In this document: piece by piece, positions 8,778 to 17,078 of the stretch
Numbering within the stretch: position 1 is the first letter of the stretch
Layout of the letters: every line of letters starts with the position of its first letter
Source: an uncultured Dehalococcoidia bacterium
GTDB taxonomy: Bacteria > Chloroflexota > Dehalococcoidia > Lucifugimonadales > Lucifugimonadaceae
Length of the DNA: 64,000 bases
Assembly: GCA_958295935.1 (NCBI GenBank)
Contig: OY282385.1
Span: forward strand, 2,149,545-2,213,544
Direction of reading: 5' to 3'
Translations under genes and position numbers: made by a program
The notes under the pieces: model-generated
Seen by the model: only the letters and a program-made list of their open reading frames with translations
What the model was told of the DNA's origin: nothing
Databases searched by the model: none

Positions 8778-10208
8778 CTACCAACCCGCGTAGAGCTTCG
8801 ACCTCCCAAGATCCATCACCCGGTAGGGCAGACCGCTCGCCCGCGCAGCCCCCTCGCCCGCACCCGTCACCAGCCAGGTACCCCCCTCCCCAACCGCCTC
8901 ACCCCCAATCATGATCGGCTCGCCCCCCACAAGAGACATACTCGCAACACCCGTCGAACGATCCACCAACGTCACGTCGGCATCCGCGCCCTCCGAAAAA
9001 TGACCCTTCTCCAAAAGACCAAGCGCAACTGAAGGCCCGTAACTCAGCTTCTCAGCAGCCTCCAAAGCGCTCAGAGCCCCAAAAGACACCAACGCAAACG
9101 TCCGACGGATTGATACGTTGCGAGGCAGAGAACCACCGTCCGTACTGATAGCGTCGATAGCCCAAGCCCCGTCAGAGAAACGGGCCGTCGTAAGAGAATA
9201 CGCCGTAGAAGGAGGATTTACCGGAAAACTGATAGACGCATTCGTCTGAGCAGACTCCCAGATGCCGATAGCCTCCTCCCCCGTCACCAAAACCACACGG
9301 TCACCAGCAGGCTTCAAAGCCGAACAATAACCGTCCCTCATAGCCTCCCGCAAACCCGCCTCCGTCGCAGCATACCCACCACCCAACAGACAATTCCGGG
9401 ATACGTTGTACACCAGATTGCCGTCCTCGTCGCAAAGCCCATTCGTACCGTTCTGCTGCGCCAGATAAGCCTCCGTAACCACCTGACCCCGCAAACCCTC
9501 CACGATCCCAAGAGCCTCCTCCACCTCCTCCGAAGCCGAATTGATCAAACCCCTGCAATAAGAATTCACGTGCGCAACGTGCAAACGCCCACTCCCCACG
9601 ATCCCGGGCACCTCACGCAAACCCTCTATGTCACTGCCGCTATCCTTCGTGCCAACGTGAAAAGCCGCCCACGCCCCCAAATCATTCGCAGCCCAAACCG
9701 CATCCGCACTCGCCTCCGGCGTGAAAGGATGATAACCCCCAAGCAACTTGATCCCGATAGCCCCGCGCTCCAGAGCCCCCGCAACCGTATCCCGTATCAC
9801 CGGACGACGAGGGTCATCCTCCCTCACCGTCTCATGAGGAATCAACCCAAGCAACGTCGCAACGTTCAGACCAGCCCCATAACGCCTCATACCATCCGAC
9901 ATCCGGCCAGGCTCACCCGCCAGATCCAAAATCGTCGTCGTACCGCTCTCGGCCAACATGCGATGCCCCACCGCACGCTCCAAACCCCGATCCCACGCAC
10001 TCGACACGTGAGCATGAAGATCCACGTGACCCGGCATCACGTAGTTCCCCGACGCATCGATCACCCGCGTCGAAGCGCCCACCTCCAAACCCTCACCCAC
10101 ACGCTCCACCCGCCCAAGACGTATCGACACGTCGAACACCCCGTCAGTACCGTTCTTCGGATCCAGCACGTGCCCGCCCCGAATGATGCAATCCCCGGTC
10201 ATCGCCAT
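8778..10208 (-). CDS. Amidohydrolase (hydantoinase/deacylase-like)
   Basis: 476 residues of the metal-dependent amidohydrolase superfamily. VDLHAHV at residues 63-69 gives the HxH metal pair at the end of the first barrel strand, and further histidines lie in AAFHVGTKD and LHVAHVNSY. The ends form the small beta-sandwich (GGHVLDPKNG at the start; ADADVTLVD near the end). Ring-opening or N-acyl hydrolysis is the family chemistry; the substrate is not known. The ATG at 10208 is preceded by GGAGGG. It may be co-transcribed with the sulfatase downstream (about 110 bases apart, same strand). The start region is duplicated upstream. Confidence 0.85.
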   Translation of the reverse strand: MAMTGDCIIRGGHVLDPKNGTDGVFDVSIRLGRVERVGEGLEVGASTRVIDASGNYVMPGHVDLHAHVSSAWDRGLERAVGHRMLAESGTTTILDLAGEPGRMSDGMRRYGAGLNVATLLGLIPHETVREDDPRRPVIRDTVAGALERGAIGIKLLGGYHPFTPEASADAVWAANDLGAWAAFHVGTKDSGSDIEGLREVPGIVGSGRLHVAHVNSYCRGLINSASEEVEEALGIVEGLRGQVVTEAYLAQQNGTNGLCDEDGNLVYNVSRNCLLGGGYAATEAGLREAMRDGYCSALKPAGDRVVLVTGEEAIGIWESAQTNASISFPVNPPSTAYSLTTARFSDGAWAIDAISTDGGSLPRNVSIRRTFALVSFGALSALEAAEKLSYGPSVALGLLEKGHFSEGADADVTLVDRSTGVASMSLVGGEPIMIGGEAVGEGGTWLVTGAGEGAARASGLPYRVMDLGRSKLYAGW

Positions 10209-10278
10209 ACATACCCTCCAATCAACCAAAACGCACAAACCCCGGTCACCGCCATACGCTCCCTCCAATCGACCTCGA
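10184..10278 (-). repeat. Duplicated amidohydrolase initiation region
   Basis: GATTGGAGGG, a TATGG start and GCGRTGACCGGGG occur twice, about 55 bases apart. The upstream copy has its own ribosome site and ATG in the same frame, so two initiation sites exist. Confidence 0.75.
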
Positions 10279-10410
10279 CGAACCCCCGGTCACACGACCG
10301 CGACCCGGACCACCTACGTCCCGCCGCTATTTTCACCCCCGCGCCCAACCCCCGCAACGCCCCCCTGCTCCGCCCCGTGACCCGCCGCAACCACCACCGC
10401 ATCCTCCGTC

Positions 10411-10434
10411 GTAGGGGCGGACCGTGATCCGCCC
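10411..10434 (+). repeat. REP-like palindrome
   Basis: GTAG then arms GGGCGGACC and GATCCGCCC around GT, 14 bases before the next gene's ATG. One arm mismatch. Confidence 0.8.
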
Positions 10435-10447
10435 TATAATCCCCCAA

Positions 10448-10909
10448 ATGTCCACCTTCACGCCAAAACACCTCGGAAAGTGGGAAAACCTCTACCGAGA
10501 CCTCATCGAAGGCGAAACCCAGCCCCTCACCACAGAGGGAACCTGGATGCTAGGCGAAAAACCCGGCCTACTCGCAATCTTCGACGAAACAGGCCCGGTA
10601 TTCATAACCGCCGCCGCAAACATAGCCAGGGAAACCAGAACATACGCAAAAGGCGGATACACAAGCGAACTCCGAACCCTCATAGCCATACACGACCTCG
10701 GAGCAGCGCCCAGGAACGCCGAAGCAAGAGCAAAATCCGGACCACTCGCCGAACGCATCAACAAGGCCGCCTCGAAAATGCGCTACCGAGTAGCCCCGGC
10801 CCCAGCATCCCTCCTCGAAAACCTCGCAAACGCCTTCACGGTAGTCGCAGACCCAAGACTCAACGGCCCCACCGCAAGGGCAAACCAGGCCATCGACGCA
10901 CTCCCATAA
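10448..10909 (+). CDS. Hypothetical protein, possibly GIY-YIG-like
   Basis: A 153-residue basic protein with no signal peptide or membrane helix. The pattern PGLLAIFDETGPVFITAAAN, a Ser-Glu-Leu-Arg helix, then GPLAERINKAASKMRYRV and ADPRLNG near the end, recalls a GIY-YIG nuclease-like fold. The hallmark GIY and YIG tyrosines are not present, so any nuclease activity would be lost. The ATG at 10448 follows CCCCCAA with no Shine-Dalgarno site, and a REP palindrome lies just upstream. The codons are of the A/C-ending plus-strand type, consistent with a real gene. Function unknown. Confidence 0.6.
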   Translation: MSTFTPKHLGKWENLYRDLIEGETQPLTTEGTWMLGEKPGLLAIFDETGPVFITAAANIARETRTYAKGGYTSELRTLIAIHDLGAAPRNAEARAKSGPLAERINKAASKMRYRVAPAPASLLENLANAFTVVADPRLNGPTARANQAIDALP

Positions 10910-10974
10910 CACACCGCCCGCGCAACCCCCTACGCTGGGAAATGCGACCGCGGCCCCGAGTCACCCCCTAGGCA

Positions 10975-11100
10975 CGCCGCGTAAATTCGCCGAGCCGCCG
11001 AGCCCGCCAAGTAAATTCGGCGAGCCGATAAGCTCGACGAGTCGCCGAGCCCGCTAGGTAAATTCGGCGAGCCGATAAACGCGGCGAGCCGCCGAGCTGC
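10975..11100. repeat. ftsZ downstream direct repeats
   Basis: Three copies of GTAAATTCGGCGAGCCG (one reads GTAAATTCGCC), separated by GCCGAGCCCGCYAR. The last unit runs into GCCTAG, whose CTA is the ftsZ stop read on the minus strand. Confidence 0.8.
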
Positions 11101-12198
11101 CTAGCCTGAGGACTTTCCGCGCAAACGCCGACGAGCCGAAGGATGATGCCGCAGGAACGGAGGAACCGACATCATCTGCTCCTCACGCATAGCCGTCACC
11201 GCCCGCGCAGCCGAATCGCCCTCCCCCTCCTCCTCCAGCGGGAAGCCCGTCGCAATCACCGTTATCTTCACCTCATTCCCCATACGCTGATCCGTAACCG
11301 TACCCAGAATGATATTCGCCTCCGGGTGCACAAGATCGGAAATCACCCCCGCAGAACGATAAACCTCATCGAGAGTCAGATCGCTCCCGCCCGTAACGTT
11401 GAAGATCACACCCGTAGCCCCATCTATCGAAACATCCCCAAGAGGCGAATTCACCGCCTCCTGCGCAGCATCGATAGCACGATTATCGCCAGTACCGCGA
11501 CCGATCCCCATCCACGCAGGCCCGGCATTCTCCATCACCGCACGAACGTCCGCAAAATCTAGGTTTATAACCCCGGGAACCAGAATCAACTCCGCAATCG
11601 ACTGAACACCCTGACGAAGAACCCCGTCCGCCGTACGAAAAGCGTTCTCCATCGTCAACTGCTCGTCCGAAATAGCCAAGAGACGATCATTCGGAATCAC
11701 TATCAAAGTGTCCGTGCACGCGCGCAAAGCCTCTATACCCGCCAACGCCTTCATCCGGCGCTGCCTGCCCTCGAACGAAAAAGGACGCGTCACCACCCCC
11801 ACCGTAAGAGCCCCGATCTCCTGAGCCGCCTGAGCCACGATCGGAGAACCGCCCGTACCCGTACCCCCGCCCATACCGCTAGCTATGAAAACCATGTCCG
11901 CATCCGAAAGAACATCCCGGATCTCAGACAAACTCTCCTCATGGCACGCACGACCCTTCGACGGATCCCCGCCCACGCCCAAGCCTCGAGCTATCGTATC
12001 CCCCACCCGAAGCTTCGTAGGCACCGGAGAAAGATCCAACGCCTGAGCATCCGTGTTGACCGCAATGTACTCAACCTCTGACACAGGCTCGCGATACATC
12101 CGAGACACGGCATTCGACCCCCCACCGCCAACCCCAACCACCTTGATGACAGCCGTACCTACGTGGTCTATCGCTTCCTGTGCGTTCGGCTCCTGCAT
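11101..12198 (-). CDS. ftsZ: Cell division protein FtsZ
   Basis: 365 residues of the tubulin-like GTPase that forms the division ring. The nucleotide-binding GVGGGGSNAV loop is near residue 22, and the tubulin signature GGGTGTGGSP is near residue 111. NDRLL and the T7 loop NLDFADV follow. The linker is short and acidic, and VPPFLRHH near residue 344 is the conserved C-terminal peptide for FtsA/SepF-type partners, followed by an unusual basic tail (SARRRLRGKSSG). AGGAG lies 7 bases before the ATG. No other dcw genes are adjacent, and the flanking genes are catabolic. The stop codon falls in a repeat-bearing GCCTAG. Confidence 0.97.
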   Translation of the reverse strand: MQEPNAQEAIDHVGTAVIKVVGVGGGGSNAVSRMYREPVSEVEYIAVNTDAQALDLSPVPTKLRVGDTIARGLGVGGDPSKGRACHEESLSEIRDVLSDADMVFIASGMGGGTGTGGSPIVAQAAQEIGALTVGVVTRPFSFEGRQRRMKALAGIEALRACTDTLIVIPNDRLLAISDEQLTMENAFRTADGVLRQGVQSIAELILVPGVINLDFADVRAVMENAGPAWMGIGRGTGDNRAIDAAQEAVNSPLGDVSIDGATGVIFNVTGGSDLTLDEVYRSAGVISDLVHPEANIILGTVTDQRMGNEVKITVIATGFPLEEEGEGDSAARAVTAMREEQMMSVPPFLRHHPSARRRLRGKSSG

Positions 12199-12453
12199 GA
12201 TCGTCTCCTAACGAGGCCCAGACGCCGCCGCATAACCCACCGCAACACGCCGGCAGCATGCAAACGACCCCGCTAGCCTCTCACAGAGGCTGCATATCCC
12301 AAGCGAGTTTAACCGCACTACGGCGCTCGACGCTATTCACGTTCCTTGTCAGATTCTACCAACTCCCGCCCAGGAAGCAGGGAAATCCCAACCCGGAACC
12401 ACCGCGCCCGCGCCCCCGTGACCCGCCATGAACACCCCCACCGTATCGTCCCG

Positions 12454-12476
12454 GTAGGGGCGGATCGTGCTCCGCC
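12454..12476 (+). repeat. REP-like palindrome
   Basis: GTAGGGGCGGATCGTGCTCC then GCC; arms GGGCGGATC/GCTCCGCC around GT. Confidence 0.75.
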
Positions 12477-12501
12477 TTCCTAATCATCCCCATCACTAAA
12501 A

Positions 12502-12535
12502 TCACACGAATCACAGTTCAGACCGCTGCCCACAA
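12502..12535 (+). repeat. Long direct repeat, copy 1
   Basis: ATCACACGAATCACAGTTCA followed by GACCGCTGCCCACA. The same 34 bases occur at 13815-13848 on the other side of the CoA-transferase gene, and both copies lie just after a REP-like element. Confidence 0.85.
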
Positions 12536-12551
12536 CCCTGCATCCGCACCC

Positions 12552-13706
12552 CTAAACATCGTAACCCGGCAACTCCCGCAACACCTCATCCGTGTGCTCC
12601 CCAAGACCGGGCCCCGGAGCGCCATCCTCCTCCACCCCCGGAATCCGAATCGGGCAAGACGGATGACGAACCTCGCCGTAAACAGGGTGAAACGTGCTCA
12701 TCAACATACCCATAGCAGCCACCTGAGGATCCCCAAGAGCAGCCCCGACGTCGTTCACCGGCGCGCAAGGCACCTCAGGCGACAGAACGTCCACCCATTC
12801 AACCGTCCTGCGCTCCCTGAACCGCCTCGACAACTCACCAAACAGAGCCTCCCGATTCCTCTCCCGCCCCGCAAAAGTCGCAAAACGCACGTCCTCGCCC
12901 AACTCAGGAGCGCCCATGCGCTCAACCAAAGCCCGCCAAAACTTCTCCTTCGCGCAAAACACCGTCAGCCAGCCGTCCGCCGTCTCGAAATTACCCGAAG
13001 GCATCAACGTCTGGTGACCCGAACCCGCCTGACGCACAGCCCCCCAATCCCCATTCAAACTCCACGTCGCCAAATACGTCAACATCGATATCGCAGTACC
13101 CAACAGGCTAACCTCCACGTTGCACCCAACACCCGTACTACGAGCCCTCAACACACCCGACACAAGACCAAGCCCGGCAGTAAGCCCGCTCGCAAAATCA
13201 ATCACCGAAACACCGCACTTCGCAGGCGGACCGCCAGGCTCGCCCGTAACAGACATGTAACCGGCCAGAGCCTGCACTATCGAATCGTAACCCGGCTCGC
13301 TCGCACGAGGTCCCGACGAACCAAAACCCGACAGCGAACAGCAAACTATCCCAGGATTCAGATGACGCAAACCCTCGAAAGTCAACCCCAGCCGAGCAGG
13401 AAGATCACCGCGCAGATTGTTGTAAACCGCATCCGAAACCCGCACCAGATCGTGAAACGCAGACAGCCCCCCGGCGCTGCGCAAATCCAGCGCAACAGAC
13501 TTCTTCCCGTGATTGAACGACTGGAAATAAAGAGAATCCCCGTCAACCTCGAACGGAGGAACGTAACGAGCCACGTCCCCGCCCGAAGCAGGATCCTCGA
13601 TCTTGATCACCTCAGCCCCAAGACCCGACAAAACAAGAGAACCGTAAGGCCCCGCCCCAAACTGAGACAGAGCCAAGACCCTTACCCCATCCAACGGTCC
13701 GCGCAA
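12552..13706 (-). CDS. Class III CoA-transferase (CaiB/BaiF/Frc)
   Basis: 384 residues of the interlocked-dimer CoA-transferases that move CoA between a CoA ester and a free carboxylic acid. LDGVRVLALSQFGAGP at the start and GADVIK-like GAEVIKIEDP are typical, and the catalytic Asp lies in EPGYDSIVQA. A C-terminal APVNDVGAALGDPQVAA matches the family. The TTG start at 13706 is preferred because AGGAGG lies 6 bases upstream (plus 13713-13718); a longer TTG-started frame would cover that site. It is flanked by long direct repeats. The MaoC hydratase and penicillin acylase upstream on the same strand suggest a catabolic set for an acyl-CoA of unknown identity. Confidence 0.9.
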   Translation of the reverse strand: MRGPLDGVRVLALSQFGAGPYGSLVLSGLGAEVIKIEDPASGGDVARYVPPFEVDGDSLYFQSFNHGKKSVALDLRSAGGLSAFHDLVRVSDAVYNNLRGDLPARLGLTFEGLRHLNPGIVCCSLSGFGSSGPRASEPGYDSIVQALAGYMSVTGEPGGPPAKCGVSVIDFASGLTAGLGLVSGVLRARSTGVGCNVEVSLLGTAISMLTYLATWSLNGDWGAVRQAGSGHQTLMPSGNFETADGWLTVFCAKEKFWRALVERMGAPELGEDVRFATFAGRERNREALFGELSRRFRERRTVEWVDVLSPEVPCAPVNDVGAALGDPQVAAMGMLMSTFHPVYGEVRHPSCPIRIPGVEEDGAPGPGLGEHTDEVLRELPGYDV

Positions 13707-13712
13707 CTCAAA

Positions 13713-13718
13713 CCTCCT
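13713..13718 (-). promoter_or_regulatory. Ribosome-binding site that decides the CoA-transferase start
   Basis: AGGAGG on the minus strand, 6 bases before the TTG at 13706. Under the longer reading it would be coding, so it sets the start. Confidence 0.7.
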
Positions 13719-13788
13719 GCAAAGCCAACCTGACAAAACCCCGCAACCGCGGGACTTCCGTACCTAACCACCGACCGCATCGTCCCCC

Positions 13789-13810
13789 GTAGGGGCGGAT
13801 CGTGACCCCC
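13789..13810 (+). repeat. REP-like palindrome, damaged right arm
   Basis: GTAGGGGCGGATCGTGACCC; the right arm is changed to a C-run, so the hairpin is partial. Confidence 0.65.
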
Positions 13811-13814
13811 CCCA

Positions 13815-13848
13815 TCACACGAATCACAGTTCAGACCGCTGCCCACAC
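13815..13848 (+). repeat. Long direct repeat, copy 2
   Basis: Second copy of the 34-base repeat that also lies at 12502-12535. Together they bracket the CoA-transferase gene. Confidence 0.85.
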
Positions 13849-13857
13849 CCCCGCCCC

Positions 13858-14319
13858 CTATCCTCTGTCCGACGCCGCACGAGGCAACAGAACGTGCCTG
13901 CGGAAACTCAACACACGCTCCCCACGCTGATTCCGCGCCACCGTCTCCACGTACAAAACGCCCCGATCCCCCCGAGACGTCCCCCGAACCTCCAACACCG
14001 TGCTCGACGTATAGATCGAATCGCCATGAAACACCGGCCCCTCGTGCGTCACACGCTCATAATCCAGGTTCGCAACCGCATTCAACGAAATATCCCGAAC
14101 ACTCTGACCAACCGCAATCGCAAACACCAGAGCGCCGTTCACCAACGGCCTGCCGTGAACCCCCTCCCGCGCAGCGTAATGAACGTCTATGTGCAACGGA
14201 TTCTGATTCTGCGTCAGCAGCGAAAACCAGATGTCGTCCGCCTCCGTAATCGTACGGCCAGGCCAGTGGCTGAAAGTCTGCCCAGCCTCGAAATCCCCAA
14301 AATACCTCCCCCGCTCCAT
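13858..14319 (-). CDS. MaoC-like hot-dog dehydratase
   Basis: 153 residues with the hot-dog fold of MaoC/R-specific enoyl-CoA hydratases. The catalytic segment is visible as NPLHIDVHYAAREGVHGRPL, with the Asp and His of the hydratase 2 motif, followed by NGALVFAIAVG. Family chemistry is hydration of 2-enoyl-CoA, or the reverse as in mesaconyl-CoA-type enzymes. The ATG at 14319 follows GGGGGA. It lies between penicillin acylase and the CoA-transferase on the same strand, which fits an operon. A 20-residue frame ends 2 bases before the start, from a duplication of the start region. Confidence 0.85.
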   Translation of the reverse strand: MERGRYFGDFEAGQTFSHWPGRTITEADDIWFSLLTQNQNPLHIDVHYAAREGVHGRPLVNGALVFAIAVGQSVRDISLNAVANLDYERVTHEGPVFHGDSIYTSSTVLEVRGTSRGDRGVLYVETVARNQRGERVLSFRRHVLLPRAASDRG

Positions 14320-14321
14320 AC

Positions 14322-14384
14322 TCAATCCCCCAAACCCTCCGCCGCTCCAAGGAAATTGAACGCCATGACGGTCCCCCGCTCCAT
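14322..14384 (-). CDS. Leader-like 20-residue frame from a duplicated MaoC start
   Basis: The sequence GAGTATGGAGCGGGG, which begins MaoC, occurs a second time 65 bases upstream. The upstream copy opens a frame of 20 codons beginning MERGTVMAF. It starts 2 bases after the acylase TGA and ends with TGA 2 bases before the MaoC ATG, so translation could couple across it. It is more likely a by-product of tandem duplication than a selected gene. Confidence 0.4.
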   Translation of the reverse strand: MERGTVMAFNFLGAAEGLGD

Positions 14385-14386
14385 AC

Positions 14387-16786
14387 TCAACCTCCCGAAC
14401 CCTCTGGACCCTCTGGACCCTCTGGCGCTTCTGGCGCCTCTGGCGCCTCTGGCGCGAAAAAAACCTCCTGACGCGTCTCCGCCGCACGCTCTATGTCCGC
14501 CCAGTCCCACAACTGCGGAACGTAACGAACGCTCGCCCACAAAGGCCCCTGATCAGCGTAGTGAACACTGCCCGGATGCCCCGACGCCCCCAAGGGAACG
14601 ACCCACAGCGAACGACTCCAATCCCCAACGTCGTGAACATAGCGGTTCGACGACGTCGTAGTCACCGTAAACCGCTCCGTCAGAGAATACGCCGCAGCCT
14701 GAGGAGTATCGCCGTCCCCCCCATACTCGAAACCGGGCGGATCCAGCAACCCGCACAACTCCGGAAACTGCTCGCTCAAAGGATGACGAGGAGAAGTCCG
14801 ATGAACGTCCCCCCACCGCCACGACCCCATGTCCGGCCCCAACCGAGCAGTCAACTCCTCCACCCCCGCCCGCAACGCCCCAAGCGCCATCTCCTCCAGA
14901 TCCAGGTCCTCCGGAAACCCCGACCCGCCATCCCCGTCCAGCGCCGCAACCGCACGACTGAATATCTGAGATAGATGCACCGGCGCCCCCCGGCCTCCCC
15001 CGGAAACTTCCTCAGCCAAAGGCCCCAGAAGCCGGCCGGCCAACGCCGATACCCAGTGAGACCGCGCAGCCCCGTATATCGCCGCCGCAGACGAATCCAC
15101 CTCCATACGCCCGTCCCAGCCGCCCAACAGACCCGCCGCACAAGACAACGGCCCGGCAGGAACGCTCAACCGACCCACGAACCTCGCAAAGGCAAGACCC
15201 GGAAGAGAAACCCGATCCCCGTGAATCCCGCGCATCGACTCCGCGTCAGCTCCCCCCGCCGGCAGCGACTCGATCCCCGACACAACACGACGCGCACGAA
15301 AATCCGGCGCATACTCCAAAGCCACGTAATGAGGATAATCGCTCCCAACCACACGCTGATTGCACGTCACCACCCAGCCCCCGGAAGGATTCCGCACCGC
15401 AGGCATCTCCTCGAAAGGTATCTCCCCCCGCCACTCATGCCCCCCGCCAGAACCATCCACCGGACGCCACGCATTCGACAAAGGCCGAAGCGGTATACGC
15501 CCCCGATACCGGTACCCAAACTCCCCCGACCGGTCAGCGTAGACGAAATTGTTCACCGGCTCCGTCCAATCCCGCAAAGATTCCTCAACCTCATCAGCGC
15601 TCCGAGCCCGCAGGAGACCCGTCAACGTATTCGCCCAAGCCGTGCCGCTGTTCGTACCCGGATGCGAAAACGCAACACCCGAACCGGACCGGGGATCGCC
15701 CGAAATTACAGGACCGTGCCGCGTCCGAACCGCCTCCACCTCGCGCCCCGAACCCCCGCGAACCCCTATACGCTCCAACCGACTCTCAGCCGCCCGCCAA
15801 TCCCCGCCCGCCAGATACTCCAGACCGCCCCCGCCGCCCGCCCGAAACCGCTCCACGAACAAATCCTGATAATCCGCATACCCGTGCGTCATACCCCAGG
15901 CCGCAAACTCCGTATGGCTGAAATGAGGAGCCCCAGGCACGCCGGGCAGAGAATAACCGCTCACACGCCAATCAGGACAAGAAAGATGCACCTGGTAATA
16001 AACGTTAGGAGTATCCAACTGACGATGCGAATCCCCCGCAACGATAGGCAGACCCGAAGCCGTCAACGAACCGCCCGCCACCCACGCGTTGCTGCCGCCC
16101 TCCCCAAACTGAGACTCACCCATCACCTCCGCTGCCGCAGCCAGCTCATCCAGACCATCCAGCTCCGGCCCCTCGAACACCCCCCCGGGAGGCGCCGTCA
16201 ACAAACCGCCGGGCTGATAGCCGCGGAACAAACGAGCCGCAGCCTCCGCACCCAAAGACCGCGCAAGACGAGACCGCCAAACCTTCATCTCCCAAACGCC
16301 CATCGGCAGGTTCCTCACCTTGTACACCGCAAGACAATGCCACGCCTCCCACGCAACCGGATCAGCCCCCAGCAGCCCATACTCCACCGGCAGAGACCTC
16401 GTAGTCTCTATAAACGCATTCACCCCCCCGCAATAACCCTCCAACATCTCCCGCGCGCTCGAATTCGCAGCCTCCAGATCCGCCCGCGCAGCCCGCTCTA
16501 TGTCCAGACGACGCCACAACGAATCATGCTCCAACCCGCGCAAACCCGCCCACTCGGACCACCTCCCAAGCGCACGGCGAAGGTCATACTCCATGTGCCA
16601 CAAACGATCCTGAGCAGTAGCAAAACCCTGCGCAAAGAAAGCGTCCCGCTCCGAACACGCCCGCACGTACGGAATACCCCAACCATCCCGAAAGATCGTC
16701 GCAGAAGCCCCAAGACCGCGCAGCGAAAAAGCCGAACTAACGTCCGGCAAACACGCCTCCAGATCCCGCCGAGTCAAACCCGCCAT
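14387..16786 (-). CDS. Penicillin acylase family (S45) N-terminal nucleophile hydrolase
   Basis: About 799 residues of the Ntn-hydrolase family that includes penicillin G acylase and AHL acylases. An alpha chain (GIPYVRACSERDAFFAQGFA) leads to the self-cleavage point at GGSNAWVAGG, where Ser232 would become the N-terminal nucleophile of the beta chain. The beta chain shows GDSHRQLDTPNVYYQVHL and the late NRYVHDVGD segment. No signal peptide is evident, unlike the periplasmic homologues. The ATG at 16786 is chosen over an upstream in-frame GTG/ATG. The C-terminus is a run of APE/GPE triplets made by a 9-bp microsatellite (14400-14455), and looks recently extended. Substrate unknown; amide or lactone hydrolysis is the family role. 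Confidence 0.88.
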   Translation of the reverse strand: MAGLTRRDLEACLPDVSSAFSLRGLGASATIFRDGWGIPYVRACSERDAFFAQGFATAQDRLWHMEYDLRRALGRWSEWAGLRGLEHDSLWRRLDIERAARADLEAANSSAREMLEGYCGGVNAFIETTRSLPVEYGLLGADPVAWEAWHCLAVYKVRNLPMGVWEMKVWRSRLARSLGAEAAARLFRGYQPGGLLTAPPGGVFEGPELDGLDELAAAAEVMGESQFGEGGSNAWVAGGSLTASGLPIVAGDSHRQLDTPNVYYQVHLSCPDWRVSGYSLPGVPGAPHFSHTEFAAWGMTHGYADYQDLFVERFRAGGGGGLEYLAGGDWRAAESRLERIGVRGGSGREVEAVRTRHGPVISGDPRSGSGVAFSHPGTNSGTAWANTLTGLLRARSADEVEESLRDWTEPVNNFVYADRSGEFGYRYRGRIPLRPLSNAWRPVDGSGGGHEWRGEIPFEEMPAVRNPSGGWVVTCNQRVVGSDYPHYVALEYAPDFRARRVVSGIESLPAGGADAESMRGIHGDRVSLPGLAFARFVGRLSVPAGPLSCAAGLLGGWDGRMEVDSSAAAIYGAARSHWVSALAGRLLGPLAEEVSGGGRGAPVHLSQIFSRAVAALDGDGGSGFPEDLDLEEMALGALRAGVEELTARLGPDMGSWRWGDVHRTSPRHPLSEQFPELCGLLDPPGFEYGGDGDTPQAAAYSLTERFTVTTTSSNRYVHDVGDWSRSLWVVPLGASGHPGSVHYADQGPLWASVRYVPQLWDWADIERAAETRQEVFFAPEAPEAPEAPEGPEGPEGSGG
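14400..14455. repeat. 9-bp microsatellite at the acylase 3' end
   Basis: TCTGGACCC and TCTGGCGCC units repeated about six times. In the coding frame it gives EAPEAPEGPEGPEG at the protein end. Confidence 0.85.
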
Positions 16787-17078
16787 TCGTGAACCCCCTC
16801 CATCGTCATGACCAAAACCCCGACCCACCTCCTCCGAACGCCACGTTACCATCCCCCCGGCTATCCTACCCCCTTAAGTTAAGCCGCAACCCGCCGCCCG
16901 CCGCCTGTGTGGGATTTTGGCTTTCGCGAATCTTCCCCTCGTTACACCGCCAGCCTCCGCCGTCCGCCCCCCTCCCCCCGACCTGAACAACCGTCGACCG
17001 CTGAAAAACAACCGTTGACCGCTAAGAAAACCGTCCCCTGAACTGAACAACCGTCCCCCCCAAGCTGAAAAACAACCG
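16787..17078. repeat. Divergent gap with CCGTTGACCGCTGAAAAA repeats
   Basis: The first 190 bases hold no clear feature. From 16983 there are five to six copies of ACAACCGTTGANCGCTGAAA and variants ending in CTAAGAAA or CTGAAAAA. They continue into the first codons of the methyltransferase (to about 17135). No gene was seen. Confidence 0.75.

Larger units (their letters stand above)
12199..12551. other. Intergenic region upstream of ftsZ
   Basis: A small perfect stem-loop AGCCTCT-CAC-AGAGGCT lies at 12275-12291, about 80 bases before the ftsZ start, and could form in its leader RNA. A REP-like element lies at 12454 and the first copy of a long direct repeat at 12502. No gene was found. Confidence 0.5.

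Noticed and set aside
14975-16792. 605-residue plus-strand frame inside the penicillin acylase gene
   Set aside because: Arg/Pro/His-rich reading opposite a well-supported enzyme; GC-rich shadow.
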